Assembly (NCBI GenBank): GCA_964555935.1
Contig: CAZKUN010000025.1
Location: forward strand, 1 to 57,085
Reading direction: 5' to 3'
DNA: 57,085 nt
DNA from: CAZKUN01 sp964555935
GTDB taxonomy: Bacteria; Armatimonadota; Zipacnadia; Zipacnadales; VGFC01
The position numbers and the translations under genes were made by a program. The notes beneath the pieces were generated by a model, which saw only the letters and a list, made by a program, of their open reading frames with translations, was not told where the DNA came from and ran no database searches. Shown here one piece after another: positions 7,838 to 16,315 of this stretch (position 1 is its first letter; every line of letters begins with the position of its first letter).

Positions 7838-9249
7838 GGGGTGTTCTCCTGACTTATTGGTGACTTGGCCGATGACGAATAGGCCAACGCGATGGTCACG
7901 ATGGCGAGAACGACGAAGATGATCTCAACCGTCAGCGCGGCGCCGCGCGGGTAGAGCCTGAACAATCCGGCATCCTTGTCGATCGACTGCTTGATCCACG
8001 TCAGCGCGGTCTGCGATATGGCGACGAAGGCGATGACGCTCTGAGCTGCCGGTGCAGCGCCCCAGTGGCGTCTCAGATAGCTCCCGACGACGCCAGCAGG
8101 GATCACCGCGATCGCTAGCAGGACAATGCCATTCACGTCGGCCTCAAGGCACTTCGCATAGACATCGTAGCCCGACACCAGCAGCACTGCGCCCACGCAC
8201 AGCGCCGCCGAGCTAGCCAGGCCTCGTTTGCCGTTCCCATCTCGCTCGTGGAAGCAACACAGCAGCGGAATCGCGATGCCCAGGAAGGGCATGCCGAGCA
8301 CGATGTCGATCGGGAGCAACTCCGCATCACCCACGATCCACAACAGGACCCACGCGACCGTCAGGCCGCCGATCCACGTCATCGGACCTATTGTCGCCGG
8401 CCTCGCCTCGCCGTTCGTAGGGGCGTGATTCATCACGCCCGCCGTCGCCGACCCCAATGCCAGCGCCGCCCCGGCACACGCGCCGAAGAAACACTCCATC
8501 ACCTTCCACCAGTCGATCCATCGCTGCGCCGCCTCACCGAACGGATGCGCGTGGATGCCCCACGCCTGGATCATCTCGCCGACGGAGAACCCGACCGCCC
8601 CGCCAGCCAAGCCAAACACCGATAGCCTCACCGCGAACCGATCCCGCATCACAGCCGCCGCGCCGAGCATCCAGAACCACCCTAGCAGCAACCCGCCCCA
8701 GCACTCATGCCTTGGCTCGTCCGTGGGGTGAGAGAAGTAGACTCGCGGGATGCGATCCGGCGGGTCAAACGGCGAGTTCAATAGCCACGCGCCGAGCAGG
8801 AAACACGCGAGCCCGCCCCCCAGAATCAGCGCCAGCCGTTTCGTCGGATACGCAACATTGCTCGCGACCATGCCGAGGATCACGCCGCCAAGCGCGATCC
8901 ACACGCCGCCCTTGATGGCGACTCCCAGGAAGCCCCACCAGTACGTCGGCGAGTCCGGCACGTTGTGCATCAGCCCCAGCGTCTGGCCGTATGTCATCGT
9001 GCCGCCCATGGAGAACGCCAGCGCGCCCACCGCGCCGAGCGTCAGCGCCTGCCTCCGCCCGCCGACCAGCACCAACGCCACGCACAGCCCAAACAAGGCG
9101 CCGGGCACGGTCGCGCCCATCTGCCCGCCAAACTGCCCTCGAATGCCCCATCCCAACGCACCCGCGGCGGCGCCAACGGCCGCCGCCGTCAGGATGCGTC
9201 GCGTGGAGAGGCCTTGGGGAGTATCGTGGCTCACGGCAGGATGATTCAA
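7834..9249 (-). CDS. Polytopic membrane protein of unknown function
   Basis: About 471 residues with roughly 12 hydrophobic spans. The N-terminal motif GWGIRGQFGGQMGATVPGAL, rich in Gly, is followed by alternating membrane helices. The C-terminus ends in a last span and a short polar tail. The annotated start is a TTG at 9249 without an obvious Shine-Dalgarno; the GTG at 9237 is an alternative, so the N-terminus is uncertain by a few residues. It is translationally coupled to the DUF5107 gene. The position between two carbohydrate genes makes a sugar or oligosaccharide transporter, or a membrane sensor, possible. No transporter family signature is recognised. Confidence 0.7.
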   Translation of the reverse strand: MNHPAVSHDTPQGLSTRRILTAAAVGAAAGALGWGIRGQFGGQMGATVPGALFGLCVALVLVGGRRQALTLGAVGALAFSMGGTMTYGQTLGLMHNVPDSPTYWWGFLGVAIKGGVWIALGGVILGMVASNVAYPTKRLALILGGGLACFLLGAWLLNSPFDPPDRIPRVYFSHPTDEPRHECWGGLLLGWFWMLGAAAVMRDRFAVRLSVFGLAGGAVGFSVGEMIQAWGIHAHPFGEAAQRWIDWWKVMECFFGACAGAALALGSATAGVMNHAPTNGEARPATIGPMTWIGGLTVAWVLLWIVGDAELLPIDIVLGMPFLGIAIPLLCCFHERDGNGKRGLASSAALCVGAVLLVSGYDVYAKCLEADVNGIVLLAIAVIPAGVVGSYLRRHWGAAPAAQSVIAFVAISQTALTWIKQSIDKDAGLFRLYPRGAALTVEIIFVVLAIVTIALAYSSSAKSPISQENTP

Positions 9250-9292
9250 CTGCGCGCGCCGGAGACCTGCAGGAGCTGCGGGAATCGTCGCG

Positions 9293-11377
9293 TCACTGCC
9301 CGTACACGCGCACGTAGTCGATATCCGACTCGCCGAGTTCGCCGGGGATCGAGAAGTCTACCGGTGCCCCTTGGCCGGGCACCTTGCCGACCAGAACCTC
9401 CGTCAGCGGCGCGTTGAATGCGCCGCTGTGGCGGAACTCGTGGATGCCCTCGAAGTGCTCGCCATCACTACTCGCCTCAAGCACGCCGCCCGCGTCAGTC
9501 CACCGGCCGCGGATCCACACCCACTCGCTGGGCTCGTGGTGTCCGGCGAGGGTCTCCAGGTACTGCATGTTGGCCTGAAGCAGGCTGTCGATGCGCGTGC
9601 CGACCCGCAGCGTTGCGCCGTTCGCCCATCGCAGCGCCACGCCGGGGCCCCAGTTCATCCCCCCATCCGAGCCATGCCGGATCTTGACCTCAAACCCGGA
9701 TACTTGCAGATCCACGGGCACGCCGAGATAGGCATAGGTGTGGCCATGGGCGCGGACGTGGAGGCTTCCATCCGCGATCGAGAAGGGATCCGGATTTGTG
9801 GGTGAGACGAGACGCTCTCCCTCGGGGAGTTCGTCGAACTCAAGCGCGAAGGCAGGCTGGGACCAATCGGCGGGTGCGCGAAGGGCTCGCTCGGCGTCGC
9901 GGGCGCGGGCCGCGAGTTTCCGGGCCTGCCCGTGGCGAGCCCTGACGCGGGCGTCGACCGTCGCGCGAAATTCCGGCGTCAGCTTTGACGAGTATTCATC
10001 CTCCAGCGTCCGCATGGTTCCCGGATCCTCGAGCCAGGCAACGAACGTGTGGAGGCGCGCGTTGGCGCGCAACACGCTCGCGCATAGCTCTGGCGTCACG
10101 GGCATCGTGATGTTGTTGCAGAGGACGCCGACGCTGTTGCTGATGTTGTAGCCGGAGACGAAGAAGCGCAAATACTCATCGCTCGCTCCCCGCCGGCCCT
10201 CGCCTCGGAGAATGTAATCGACATACGCGTCCGCCTGCGGGAGGTAGCAGTCCTCAAGCCCAAGTGCTCCGGTCGAGTGCCATTCGAGAACGCCCTCGTC
10301 GCCGATCAGCGCGCGTGACTGCCGGGCGAGCGCGTAGAGCGCCGCCGGATCGAACAGGTACTGCCCGTCGAAGTACAGGCCATCAGGCTCAAGGTCGGCC
10401 ATCACACGCTCGATGGCCGACATGAACGCAGGCATGTTCTCGCCCCGACCGGGAAGCACGGGAATCCCCAGAGCGTTGACCTGGCCCCAATCGTTGAAGG
10501 CAAGATTCTCGTGGGGGGTGTCTTTCAGGAAGTAGAACGGGCTGGTGTAGACGATGAAACGCTGGCCGGATTCGTGGATTGTCTCGCGGACGCGAGCGAA
10601 CTCCTCGGGCCCGTGGCGCGGGATGAAATCGAGGTTCCATTCCTTCCAAAGCGCGACCTCGGACTGCAGCAGCACAATGTCGCCAACCGTCTTCCACGAG
10701 CGCAGCACGGCGTCGGATGGATAGCCCTCCGTGGGGTGCCAGTGCCACACGACATTGCTCTCGATGGAGCGCTCCCAGGGGTACTCCTTGGGCGGGCAGA
10801 CGCCCAGCCAGAGCACCTCGTCGGCCGGGAGAGCGTAGGTGGCGACCGTCCTGGCGTAAGCATCGAAACCGTCGTCGAGCAATTCATCCGAGCAGTAGAT
10901 CCCGAAAGCGCCCAGTTCGTCGGCGATGAGGTGGTTGACGAGGTACGAGGTGTTCCAGACGGGCTGGATGCGCCGGTCAATCGCGGCCTCGATGGGTTCA
11001 TTCGCGTGGAGCATGAACAGCGAATCGCCGTTGATGCGAATCGTCAGGCGCGGGCTGTCGATGACGATGCGAGCGAAGCCCTCACCATCATGCGTAACGG
11101 TCGCTCCACTCCACGCTCGGCCGGTCCGGAGCGTCGCCACGGTGCGTCTGGCGCCGATGCGCTGACCGAAGCGGACTTCACCCTTGGCAAGGTTGATCCG
11201 GACATCAGCGCCGGTGGTGAGCACGCGAATCGCGCCGCCGCGTCGGGAGACGCCCTCAACGCGCATGCCCATCTGGGCTTCGGGGAGCATCTCCGGAGCC
11301 ATGAGGTCCTGGAACGTTGGGGCTTGGGCGTGGAGGGTACCAATGGCGAGCACAAGAGCGATGACCGGAGATGCCAT
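9293..11377 (-). CDS. Secreted putative TIM-barrel glycosidase
   Basis: 694 residues with a short signal peptide (MASPVIALVLAIGTLHA, cleavage likely before QAP). A beta-rich N-terminal domain (~residues 20-135) precedes a barrel-like region containing WLGVCPPKEYPWERS, EWNLDFIPRHGPEEF, QRFIVYTSPFYFL, EPDGLYFDGQYLFD and GDEGVLEWHSTGALG. The Asp and Glu in the last two segments sit where retaining glycosidases place catalytic acids. A C-terminal ~160-residue segment looks like a laminin-G/DUF1080-like beta sandwich. It lies 43 nt upstream of the membrane-protein gene and is probably the first gene of that leftward operon. The family is not recognised. Confidence 0.6.
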   Translation of the reverse strand: MASPVIALVLAIGTLHAQAPTFQDLMAPEMLPEAQMGMRVEGVSRRGGAIRVLTTGADVRINLAKGEVRFGQRIGARRTVATLRTGRAWSGATVTHDGEGFARIVIDSPRLTIRINGDSLFMLHANEPIEAAIDRRIQPVWNTSYLVNHLIADELGAFGIYCSDELLDDGFDAYARTVATYALPADEVLWLGVCPPKEYPWERSIESNVVWHWHPTEGYPSDAVLRSWKTVGDIVLLQSEVALWKEWNLDFIPRHGPEEFARVRETIHESGQRFIVYTSPFYFLKDTPHENLAFNDWGQVNALGIPVLPGRGENMPAFMSAIERVMADLEPDGLYFDGQYLFDPAALYALARQSRALIGDEGVLEWHSTGALGLEDCYLPQADAYVDYILRGEGRRGASDEYLRFFVSGYNISNSVGVLCNNITMPVTPELCASVLRANARLHTFVAWLEDPGTMRTLEDEYSSKLTPEFRATVDARVRARHGQARKLAARARDAERALRAPADWSQPAFALEFDELPEGERLVSPTNPDPFSIADGSLHVRAHGHTYAYLGVPVDLQVSGFEVKIRHGSDGGMNWGPGVALRWANGATLRVGTRIDSLLQANMQYLETLAGHHEPSEWVWIRGRWTDAGGVLEASSDGEHFEGIHEFRHSGAFNAPLTEVLVGKVPGQGAPVDFSIPGELGESDIDYVRVYGQ

Positions 11378-11427
11378 GTCGTGCGCTTCGTTGCGTGGGG
11401 CGCAAGTCCTCTACACGCGCGGCGGCC

Positions 11428-11457
11428 TTGCCGCGCCAAACGCCGCTGTGGTATACT
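11428..11457 (+). promoter_or_regulatory. Sigma70-type extended -10 promoter
   Basis: TTGCCG (11428-11433), an 18-bp spacer, and TATACT (11452-11457) preceded by TGg. It lies 35 nt before the start of the small membrane-protein gene in a divergent intergenic region and matches the promoter type seen at several other loci in this window. Confidence 0.5.
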
Positions 11458-11491
11458 TCGCGGGGCATTCAGCCAGGATGGGAGGGCGCTC

Positions 11492-11908
11492 GTGTCGGAG
11501 CAAATACCCGTCGAAGACGAGATCATCATCAGGGATCGTAAGCCCGAGGAATCGGGCGCGCGCTGGCTTGACATCGTCGGCGGCGTCTTGGGCTTGGTCG
11601 TGTTCGTTATCGGCATCGTCCTCATCTACCAGGTCTTCACCAAGGCCACCGACCTCTATGACTCCATAGCTCCCGCCATCCAGGCCGCGCAGGCGGGCTC
11701 TTCGGAGGCGGGTCCGGTCACTGTCGAGGCCGGAGGCTCGGAGGCCGACGACCCGGAGGTCGCCAGCCCCGGTGGACCGTCGATCACCAACGTTCTTCTT
11801 GAGTTCGCGCTGAAGTCGGCTTGGTTGCTTCTCATCGCCTTCGTGGGCTGTCTCATCGCCGGAATGGGCGCCAAGCTCGCCGGCGCTCATCGCGGCAAGC
11901 GAACATGA
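11492..11908 (+). CDS. Small two-span membrane protein
   Basis: 138 residues starting at the GTG at 11492, with GGGAGGG about 5 nt upstream; the frame extends upstream only as antisense of the glycosidase gene. An acidic/basic N-terminus (VEDEIIIRDRKPEE) is followed by one hydrophobic span (LDIVGGVLGLVVFVIGIVLI), a Gly/Ala/Glu-rich linker, and a second span (SAWLLLIAFVGCLIAGMGA). It is predicted to be an inner-membrane protein with both ends in the cytoplasm. The stop overlaps the acylphosphatase start (ATGA). Function unknown. Confidence 0.75.
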   Translation: MSEQIPVEDEIIIRDRKPEESGARWLDIVGGVLGLVVFVIGIVLIYQVFTKATDLYDSIAPAIQAAQAGSSEAGPVTVEAGGSEADDPEVASPGGPSITNVLLEFALKSAWLLLIAFVGCLIAGMGAKLAGAHRGKRT

Positions 11909-12177
11909 AGCTGCATGCCTACGTCAAAGGACGCGTGCAAGGCGTGGGCTTTCGCTACTACGTCCGCGACCGGGCTGATGAGTTGAGCCTCGACGGCTGG
12001 GTGAAGAACTTGCCCGACCGACGAGTCGAACTCGAGGCGCTGGGTTTTGATGAGGAGCTGGACCGTCTGGAGAAGCTCCTCTGGCAGGGCCCGCCCGGTG
12101 CGAGAGTTGAAGACGTGACCGCCAGAAGGACCGACGGCGAGCCCGACGGCAGCGGCTTCAGAATCGAGTTCTGGTAG
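11905..12177 (+). CDS. acyP: Acylphosphatase
   Basis: 90 residues, the normal length for the family, which hydrolyses acyl phosphates in the cytoplasm. The acyl-phosphate-binding loop VQGVGFR carries the catalytic Arg17, and Asn35 sits in GWVKNLPD, the second catalytic residue. The start codon overlaps the previous stop by 4 nt, so it is translationally coupled to the small membrane protein. The usual C-terminal FxI/F strand is present (FRIEFW). Confidence 0.95.
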   Translation: MKLHAYVKGRVQGVGFRYYVRDRADELSLDGWVKNLPDRRVELEALGFDEELDRLEKLLWQGPPGARVEDVTARRTDGEPDGSGFRIEFW

Positions 12178-12196
12178 CTCGCGCAGGCGTCCCGGC

Positions 12197-12226
12197 TTGC
12201 CCGGACGCGTCGCGTTCTGATACAAT
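12197..12226 (+). promoter_or_regulatory. Extended -10 promoter for ftsE
   Basis: TTGCCC (12197-12202), an 18-bp spacer, and TACAAT (12221-12226) preceded by TGa. The expected start point is near 12233, giving a leader of about 55 nt to the ftsE ATG. It is the same architecture as the promoter at 11428. Confidence 0.55.
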
Positions 12227-12288
12227 AGACGGACGACGTAGCAGCCACCGCCACAGCATACTACACAGCACAGGCTGGAGCACATAAC

Positions 12289-12972
12289 ATGGTACGTTTC
12301 GTCGGGGTAGGCCTCACTTACCCCAACGGCACCTGCGCCCTTACTGATGTGACCCTTCACATTGGCAAGGGCGAATTTGTCTTCGTTACGGGTGTCTCGG
12401 GGAGCGGGAAATCAAGCCTGTTGAGGCTCGTGTACCGCGAGGATGAGCCGAGCGAAGGCAACGTGGTCGTGGCCGGTCAAGACGTTGCCGCAATGGATCG
12501 AACCCGCGTCCCCTTCTTGCGCCGAGGGATCGGCGTCATCTTCCAGGACTTCCGCTTGTTGCCGCAGATGACGGTATTCGAGAATGTCGGCTTCGCGCTT
12601 GATGTCGTCGGCGCGACCCGGCGGGAGAAGTACCGCAAGGTGCCGCTGGCCCTGGAGTTGGTCGGCCTATCGCACAAGCAGGACGTCGTGCCCGGCGAGC
12701 TGTCTGGTGGCGAACAGCAGCGCGTCTGCATCGCTCGCGCGCTTGTCAACAACCCGCCGCTCCTCGTCGCTGACGAGCCCACGGGGAACCTCGATCCCGA
12801 TACCTCGTGGGAGATCGTCCAGCTCCTCGACAATATCAACGAGCGCGGCACAACGGTTCTCTGCGCCACACACGACAAGTACATCGTTGACGGAATGCGA
12901 AAGCGCGTGGTGGGCCTGGCTCAGGGCGTGGTCGTGCGCGATGCGGCGGGGGGTGCCTACGATCACAGCTAA
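12289..12972 (+). CDS. ftsE: Cell-division ATP-binding protein FtsE
   Basis: 227 residues. Walker A GVSGSGKSS at 35-43, Q-loop in IFQDFRLLPQ, ABC signature LSGGEQQRV at 138-146, and Walker B LLVADEPT at 158-165 are all intact. The Q-loop region and the NLDP motif after Walker B are typical of FtsE. It forms the ATPase of the FtsEX complex, which transmits cytoplasmic ATP hydrolysis to periplasmic murein hydrolases at the septum. The start has a CTGGAG box upstream. It overlaps ftsX and is followed by two LytM proteins, the expected output partners. Confidence 0.95.
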   Translation: MVRFVGVGLTYPNGTCALTDVTLHIGKGEFVFVTGVSGSGKSSLLRLVYREDEPSEGNVVVAGQDVAAMDRTRVPFLRRGIGVIFQDFRLLPQMTVFENVGFALDVVGATRREKYRKVPLALELVGLSHKQDVVPGELSGGEQQRVCIARALVNNPPLLVADEPTGNLDPDTSWEIVQLLDNINERGTTVLCATHDKYIVDGMRKRVVGLAQGVVVRDAAGGAYDHS

Positions 12973-13840
12973 CACGCTGGCATTCCTAATCGGCCGGGCA
13001 TGGTCGGCAATCCGCAGGAACGGACTTCTGACGCTGGCATCCGTGGCGAACATCACCGTCTCTCTATGCGTGCTCGGAGCGCTGTTCCTGGCCGCTGTCA
13101 ACCTCGAACACATGGCCAACAGGGAGGCCGAAAAGGCGCTTCTCACCGTTGAACTCAGTGACGACGCCGACCACACCCAGGTCGAGGTCGACATCTACCA
13201 CGACTTGCGGGTGGACGACGTCGCGTTGATTACGAAGGAAGAGAGCCTCCGGGCAATCTTCGAGCGGTACGTCCCGAACGCCAAGGCGATGGATCTGGTC
13301 GAGGACAATCCCTTGCCTGACACCATGCGGGTCAGACCTGTCGACCCGGATGATATTCCCGCGCTCGCCGAGACCCTCGGCCCCATCGAGGGGATCGACC
13401 GAGTCCGGTATGGCAAGGAGATCATCACGAAGCTGAACGTCGTCTCGCGATCGGTGAAGATCGCGGGGGTCGTGCTGCTGACGCTGATGGCTTTCGGCAT
13501 GACGCTAATTGTCAACGCGACCATCCGTCTCACGGTCTACGCGCGTCGGCACGAAATTCGCATCATGCAGCTCGTCGGGGCAACCAACCGGTTTATCAAG
13601 ATCCCGTTCGTCTGCGAGGGCATTTTCCACGGGCTGATGGGTGGCATCGTTGCCGCCGGTCTCGTGCTCGGGGGTTACCTCCAGACGGTCGCCTATGTCG
13701 ACCAGCACCTCGCGTTCATCGAGCTGCTCTACGGGACGAAACTGATCGTGCTCTTTGGACTCGGGATGGTGGTGGGCGGCGTGGTCGTGGGTGGAACCGG
13801 TAGCGCGATGAGCTTGCGCAAGTACCTGCGGTTGACGTGA
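12941..13840 (+). CDS. ftsX: Cell-division permease-like protein FtsX
   Basis: About 299 residues from the ATG at 12941; the GTG at 12953 is an equally plausible start, and neither has a clear Shine-Dalgarno, consistent with coupling to ftsE, which it overlaps by 20-32 nt. Topology is typical: a short cytoplasmic N-terminus, a first span (LLTLASVANITVSLCVLGALFLAAV), a ~130-residue periplasmic domain (VELSDDADHTQVEVDIYHDL, the region that contacts the LytM partner), and three C-terminal spans with the conserved RRHEIRIMQLVGAT loop. It acts with FtsE at the division site. Confidence 0.93.
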   Translation: MRRGVPTITANTLAFLIGRAWSAIRRNGLLTLASVANITVSLCVLGALFLAAVNLEHMANREAEKALLTVELSDDADHTQVEVDIYHDLRVDDVALITKEESLRAIFERYVPNAKAMDLVEDNPLPDTMRVRPVDPDDIPALAETLGPIEGIDRVRYGKEIITKLNVVSRSVKIAGVVLLTLMAFGMTLIVNATIRLTVYARRHEIRIMQLVGATNRFIKIPFVCEGIFHGLMGGIVAAGLVLGGYLQTVAYVDQHLAFIELLYGTKLIVLFGLGMVVGGVVVGGTGSAMSLRKYLRLT

Positions 13841-13853
13841 CGAGGCGGCCGAT

Positions 13854-15014
13854 ATGAGGAACCGACGCATCTGGGCGTCAATGGGGCTGATGGCCATGCT
13901 AGGCTGCTTGGCGGCCTTGCCGGGCGTCAACGGTCAGAGCCTCGACTCGCGGCTGCGGGGCACGAAGAACCGCCAAGAGACGGTCCGCGACAACCTCAAG
14001 GATGTGAAGGCTCAGCAGGAAGCCCGACGCAAGGCGCTGAGCGCAGCGCGCGGCGAGGCCGATAGGGCCCAGGCGGCTTACGGGACCGCGAAGAGCACCC
14101 TCGAGGCCACGCGCAAGCATCTGAAACAGGCGCGGACGAAGCTCGATCAGTTCACCCAGCGCATGGACCGGCACGGGGCGTCCGTCAACCAGCGCATTCG
14201 GCTGATGTATGAGATCGGGGAGCCATCGTACGTCGAGGTCCTACTCGACGCGAGCACGTTCAGCGATTTCGTCGAGCGCGCCGACTACATGCAGCGCGTC
14301 GCCCAGAACGATGCCAACCAACTCATCCGTTTCGCGGGCGAGCTTCGCGAAGTCGACACGCTCCGCCATGGACTCGAGCAGACCCAGGCTCAGGAAGAAG
14401 ACGAGGCGCGCAAGCTCAACGCCACGAAGGCCGATGCGGAGCAGAAGGAAGACCAGGCGTGGGCGCTGGCGAAGCAGTCATCCGACACGCGCGCCCGCTA
14501 TGAGGGCGAGCTTGCCGACCTCGATCGCGAGGAGAAGGCCCTTGAGGCGCTGCTAGCCGAGTCGCGGCGGGCAATCCGCCAAGGCGGCCTGGCATACGCG
14601 GGGACATACTCGGGATGGGCCAGCCAGCCGATCAAGTCCTCCCATCGATTCACCAGTCCATTTGGGAGGCGGTTCCACCCCATTCTCAGACGATGGAAAC
14701 ACCACGCGGGCGTAGACCTCGCCTGCTCAACCGGAACGCGGATTTACGCTGCGGCCAAGGGGCGCGTTGTAGTTGCCGGCTACCATAACGGTGTGATCGG
14801 CAACTGCGTCATCATCGATCACGGCAGCGGTTGGTCGACAATCTACGGGCACATGAGCCGTGTCGGCGCATCGCGCGGCCAGCACGTGGCGCCGGGCGAT
14901 GTCGTGGGGTATGTAGGAAGTACGGGCCGATCGACCGGACCGCACCTGCACTTTGGCGTCGCCAAGAACGGCTCGTGCGTCGATCCGATCCGCGCAGGGG
15001 CATATCGACGGTAG
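13854..15014 (+). CDS. EnvC-like coiled-coil murein hydrolase, LytM/M23 domain (copy 1)
   Basis: 386 residues. A signal peptide occupies residues 1-27 (cleavage near VNG-QS), followed by a long coiled coil (~30-240) and a C-terminal LytM domain (~255-386). Unlike E. coli EnvC, the zinc site looks complete: His284 and Asp288 (HAGVD), His333 (YGHM) and His364/His366 (HLHF). It may therefore cleave peptidoglycan itself and not only activate amidases. It starts 13 nt after ftsX, so control by FtsEX at the septum is expected. The next gene is a close paralogue. Confidence 0.9.
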   Translation: MRNRRIWASMGLMAMLGCLAALPGVNGQSLDSRLRGTKNRQETVRDNLKDVKAQQEARRKALSAARGEADRAQAAYGTAKSTLEATRKHLKQARTKLDQFTQRMDRHGASVNQRIRLMYEIGEPSYVEVLLDASTFSDFVERADYMQRVAQNDANQLIRFAGELREVDTLRHGLEQTQAQEEDEARKLNATKADAEQKEDQAWALAKQSSDTRARYEGELADLDREEKALEALLAESRRAIRQGGLAYAGTYSGWASQPIKSSHRFTSPFGRRFHPILRRWKHHAGVDLACSTGTRIYAAAKGRVVVAGYHNGVIGNCVIIDHGSGWSTIYGHMSRVGASRGQHVAPGDVVGYVGSTGRSTGPHLHFGVAKNGSCVDPIRAGAYRR

Positions 15015-15033
15015 CAAGTGGAGCTAATAACGC

Positions 15034-16176
15034 ATGAGAGCCAACAGGATAGTCGGGGCTGCTGCTCTTCTCGCGATGTTGGCGGGGCTCGCGCTCATGA
15101 CCGGCGCCACCGGACAGAGCGCGGCGAGCCGACTCCGAAGCAACAATAACAAGAAGAAGCGCGTCCAGACTGAACTCAAGAACATCAAAGCCGAGCAGGC
15201 CACGCGCCGCAACACTCTCAGCAGCGCGCAGCAGGATGCCCGAACCGCGAAATCAGCCTACGCCACGGCCAAGTCCCGGCTCGAGGCAACCCGCAAGCAC
15301 CTCAAGCAGGCGAGAACCAAGCACGATCAGTTCTCCCAGCGCATCGACCGCCACCGATCCTCCTTCGGCGAGCGCATCCGCGTCATATACGAAGTCGGCG
15401 AGCCATCCTACGTCGAGGTGCTTCTCGATGCCTCGACCTTCACTGACTTCGTGGAGCGCGCCGACTACATGCAACGCGTGGCCGAGCATGACGCCAACTA
15501 CTTGGTGAGGTACGCCGGCGAACTTCGCGAGGCCGAGGTGCTCCGCAACGATCTCGAGGTCCATCAGGCCAAGGAAGAGGATGAGGCCCGCGTGCTGAAC
15601 GCTCGCAAGGCCGAGTCCGAGGCAAAAGCTGCCAAGGCGGAGTCGCTCCTGAAGAAGGCCAACACCGACCGCGCGTCCGCCGAGCGCCAGCTAGCCGAGC
15701 TGGAGAGGAACAGCAAGGAACTCGAGGCTCTGCTCGCTCGGGTGCAACGCGGAAGCGGCAGCTCGAACCTCCGCTACACCGGCAAATGGACAGGCTTCGG
15801 ATCGAAGCCGATCAAGGCGGGCTTCCGCGTCAGCAGCCGCTACAAAATGCGCAAACACCCGGTCACCGGGCGCTATAAGATGCACACCGGCATCGACCTC
15901 GCCTGCGGCAGCGGGACCGCCATCTACTCCGCCGCCAACGGACGCGTGGTCCACGCCGGCTGGTACGGCGCCTACGGCATAGCCGTCGTGATCGACCACG
16001 GCAACGGTTGGTCAACGCTCTACGGCCACTGCAGCAGCATCAGCACCAGCGCCGGGCGAAACGTCACATCGGGTCAACGCATCGGGAGCGTCGGATCCAC
16101 CGGCTACTCAACCGGCCCGCACCTCCACTACGAAGTCCGACGCTGGGGGAAACACGTCTCGCCCACGGGCTACTAA
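15034..16176 (+). CDS. EnvC-like coiled-coil murein hydrolase, LytM/M23 domain (copy 2)
   Basis: 380 residues with a signal peptide (cleavage near ATG-QS), a coiled coil and a LytM domain. It aligns without gaps to the upstream protein through residue 190; over residues 76-190 I count 28 differences in 115 positions (about 76% identity). The rest of the coiled coil and the domain entry have diverged. Zinc ligands are again present: His284, Asp288 (HTGID), His332 (YGHC), His363/His365 (HLHY). It starts 19 nt after copy 1 and is a tandem duplicate. Divergence around the LytM substrate groove suggests different substrates or timing. Confidence 0.9.
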   Translation: MRANRIVGAAALLAMLAGLALMTGATGQSAASRLRSNNNKKKRVQTELKNIKAEQATRRNTLSSAQQDARTAKSAYATAKSRLEATRKHLKQARTKHDQFSQRIDRHRSSFGERIRVIYEVGEPSYVEVLLDASTFTDFVERADYMQRVAEHDANYLVRYAGELREAEVLRNDLEVHQAKEEDEARVLNARKAESEAKAAKAESLLKKANTDRASAERQLAELERNSKELEALLARVQRGSGSSNLRYTGKWTGFGSKPIKAGFRVSSRYKMRKHPVTGRYKMHTGIDLACGSGTAIYSAANGRVVHAGWYGAYGIAVVIDHGNGWSTLYGHCSSISTSAGRNVTSGQRIGSVGSTGYSTGPHLHYEVRRWGKHVSPTGY

Positions 16177-16250
16177 GGCGGCGGGCGTCCGATGAACCAT
16201 GCCTGCCCGGCAAGCGTCTAACACGGTCACAGAGGTCGTCTCGGGGCGGG

Positions 16251-16279
16251 TTGCGAATATGTGCTAGTCTTGGTACGAT
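16251..16279 (+). promoter_or_regulatory. Extended -10 promoter for the S41 protease gene
   Basis: TTGCGA (16251-16256), a 17-bp spacer, and TACGAT (16274-16279) preceded by TGg, followed after 25 nt by an AAGGAGA Shine-Dalgarno. It separates the protease gene from the ftsEX-LytM operon. Confidence 0.5.
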
Positions 16280-16315
16280 GACGCGTTCTGGTGCGGCGCG
16301 GTTAAGGAGAACATA

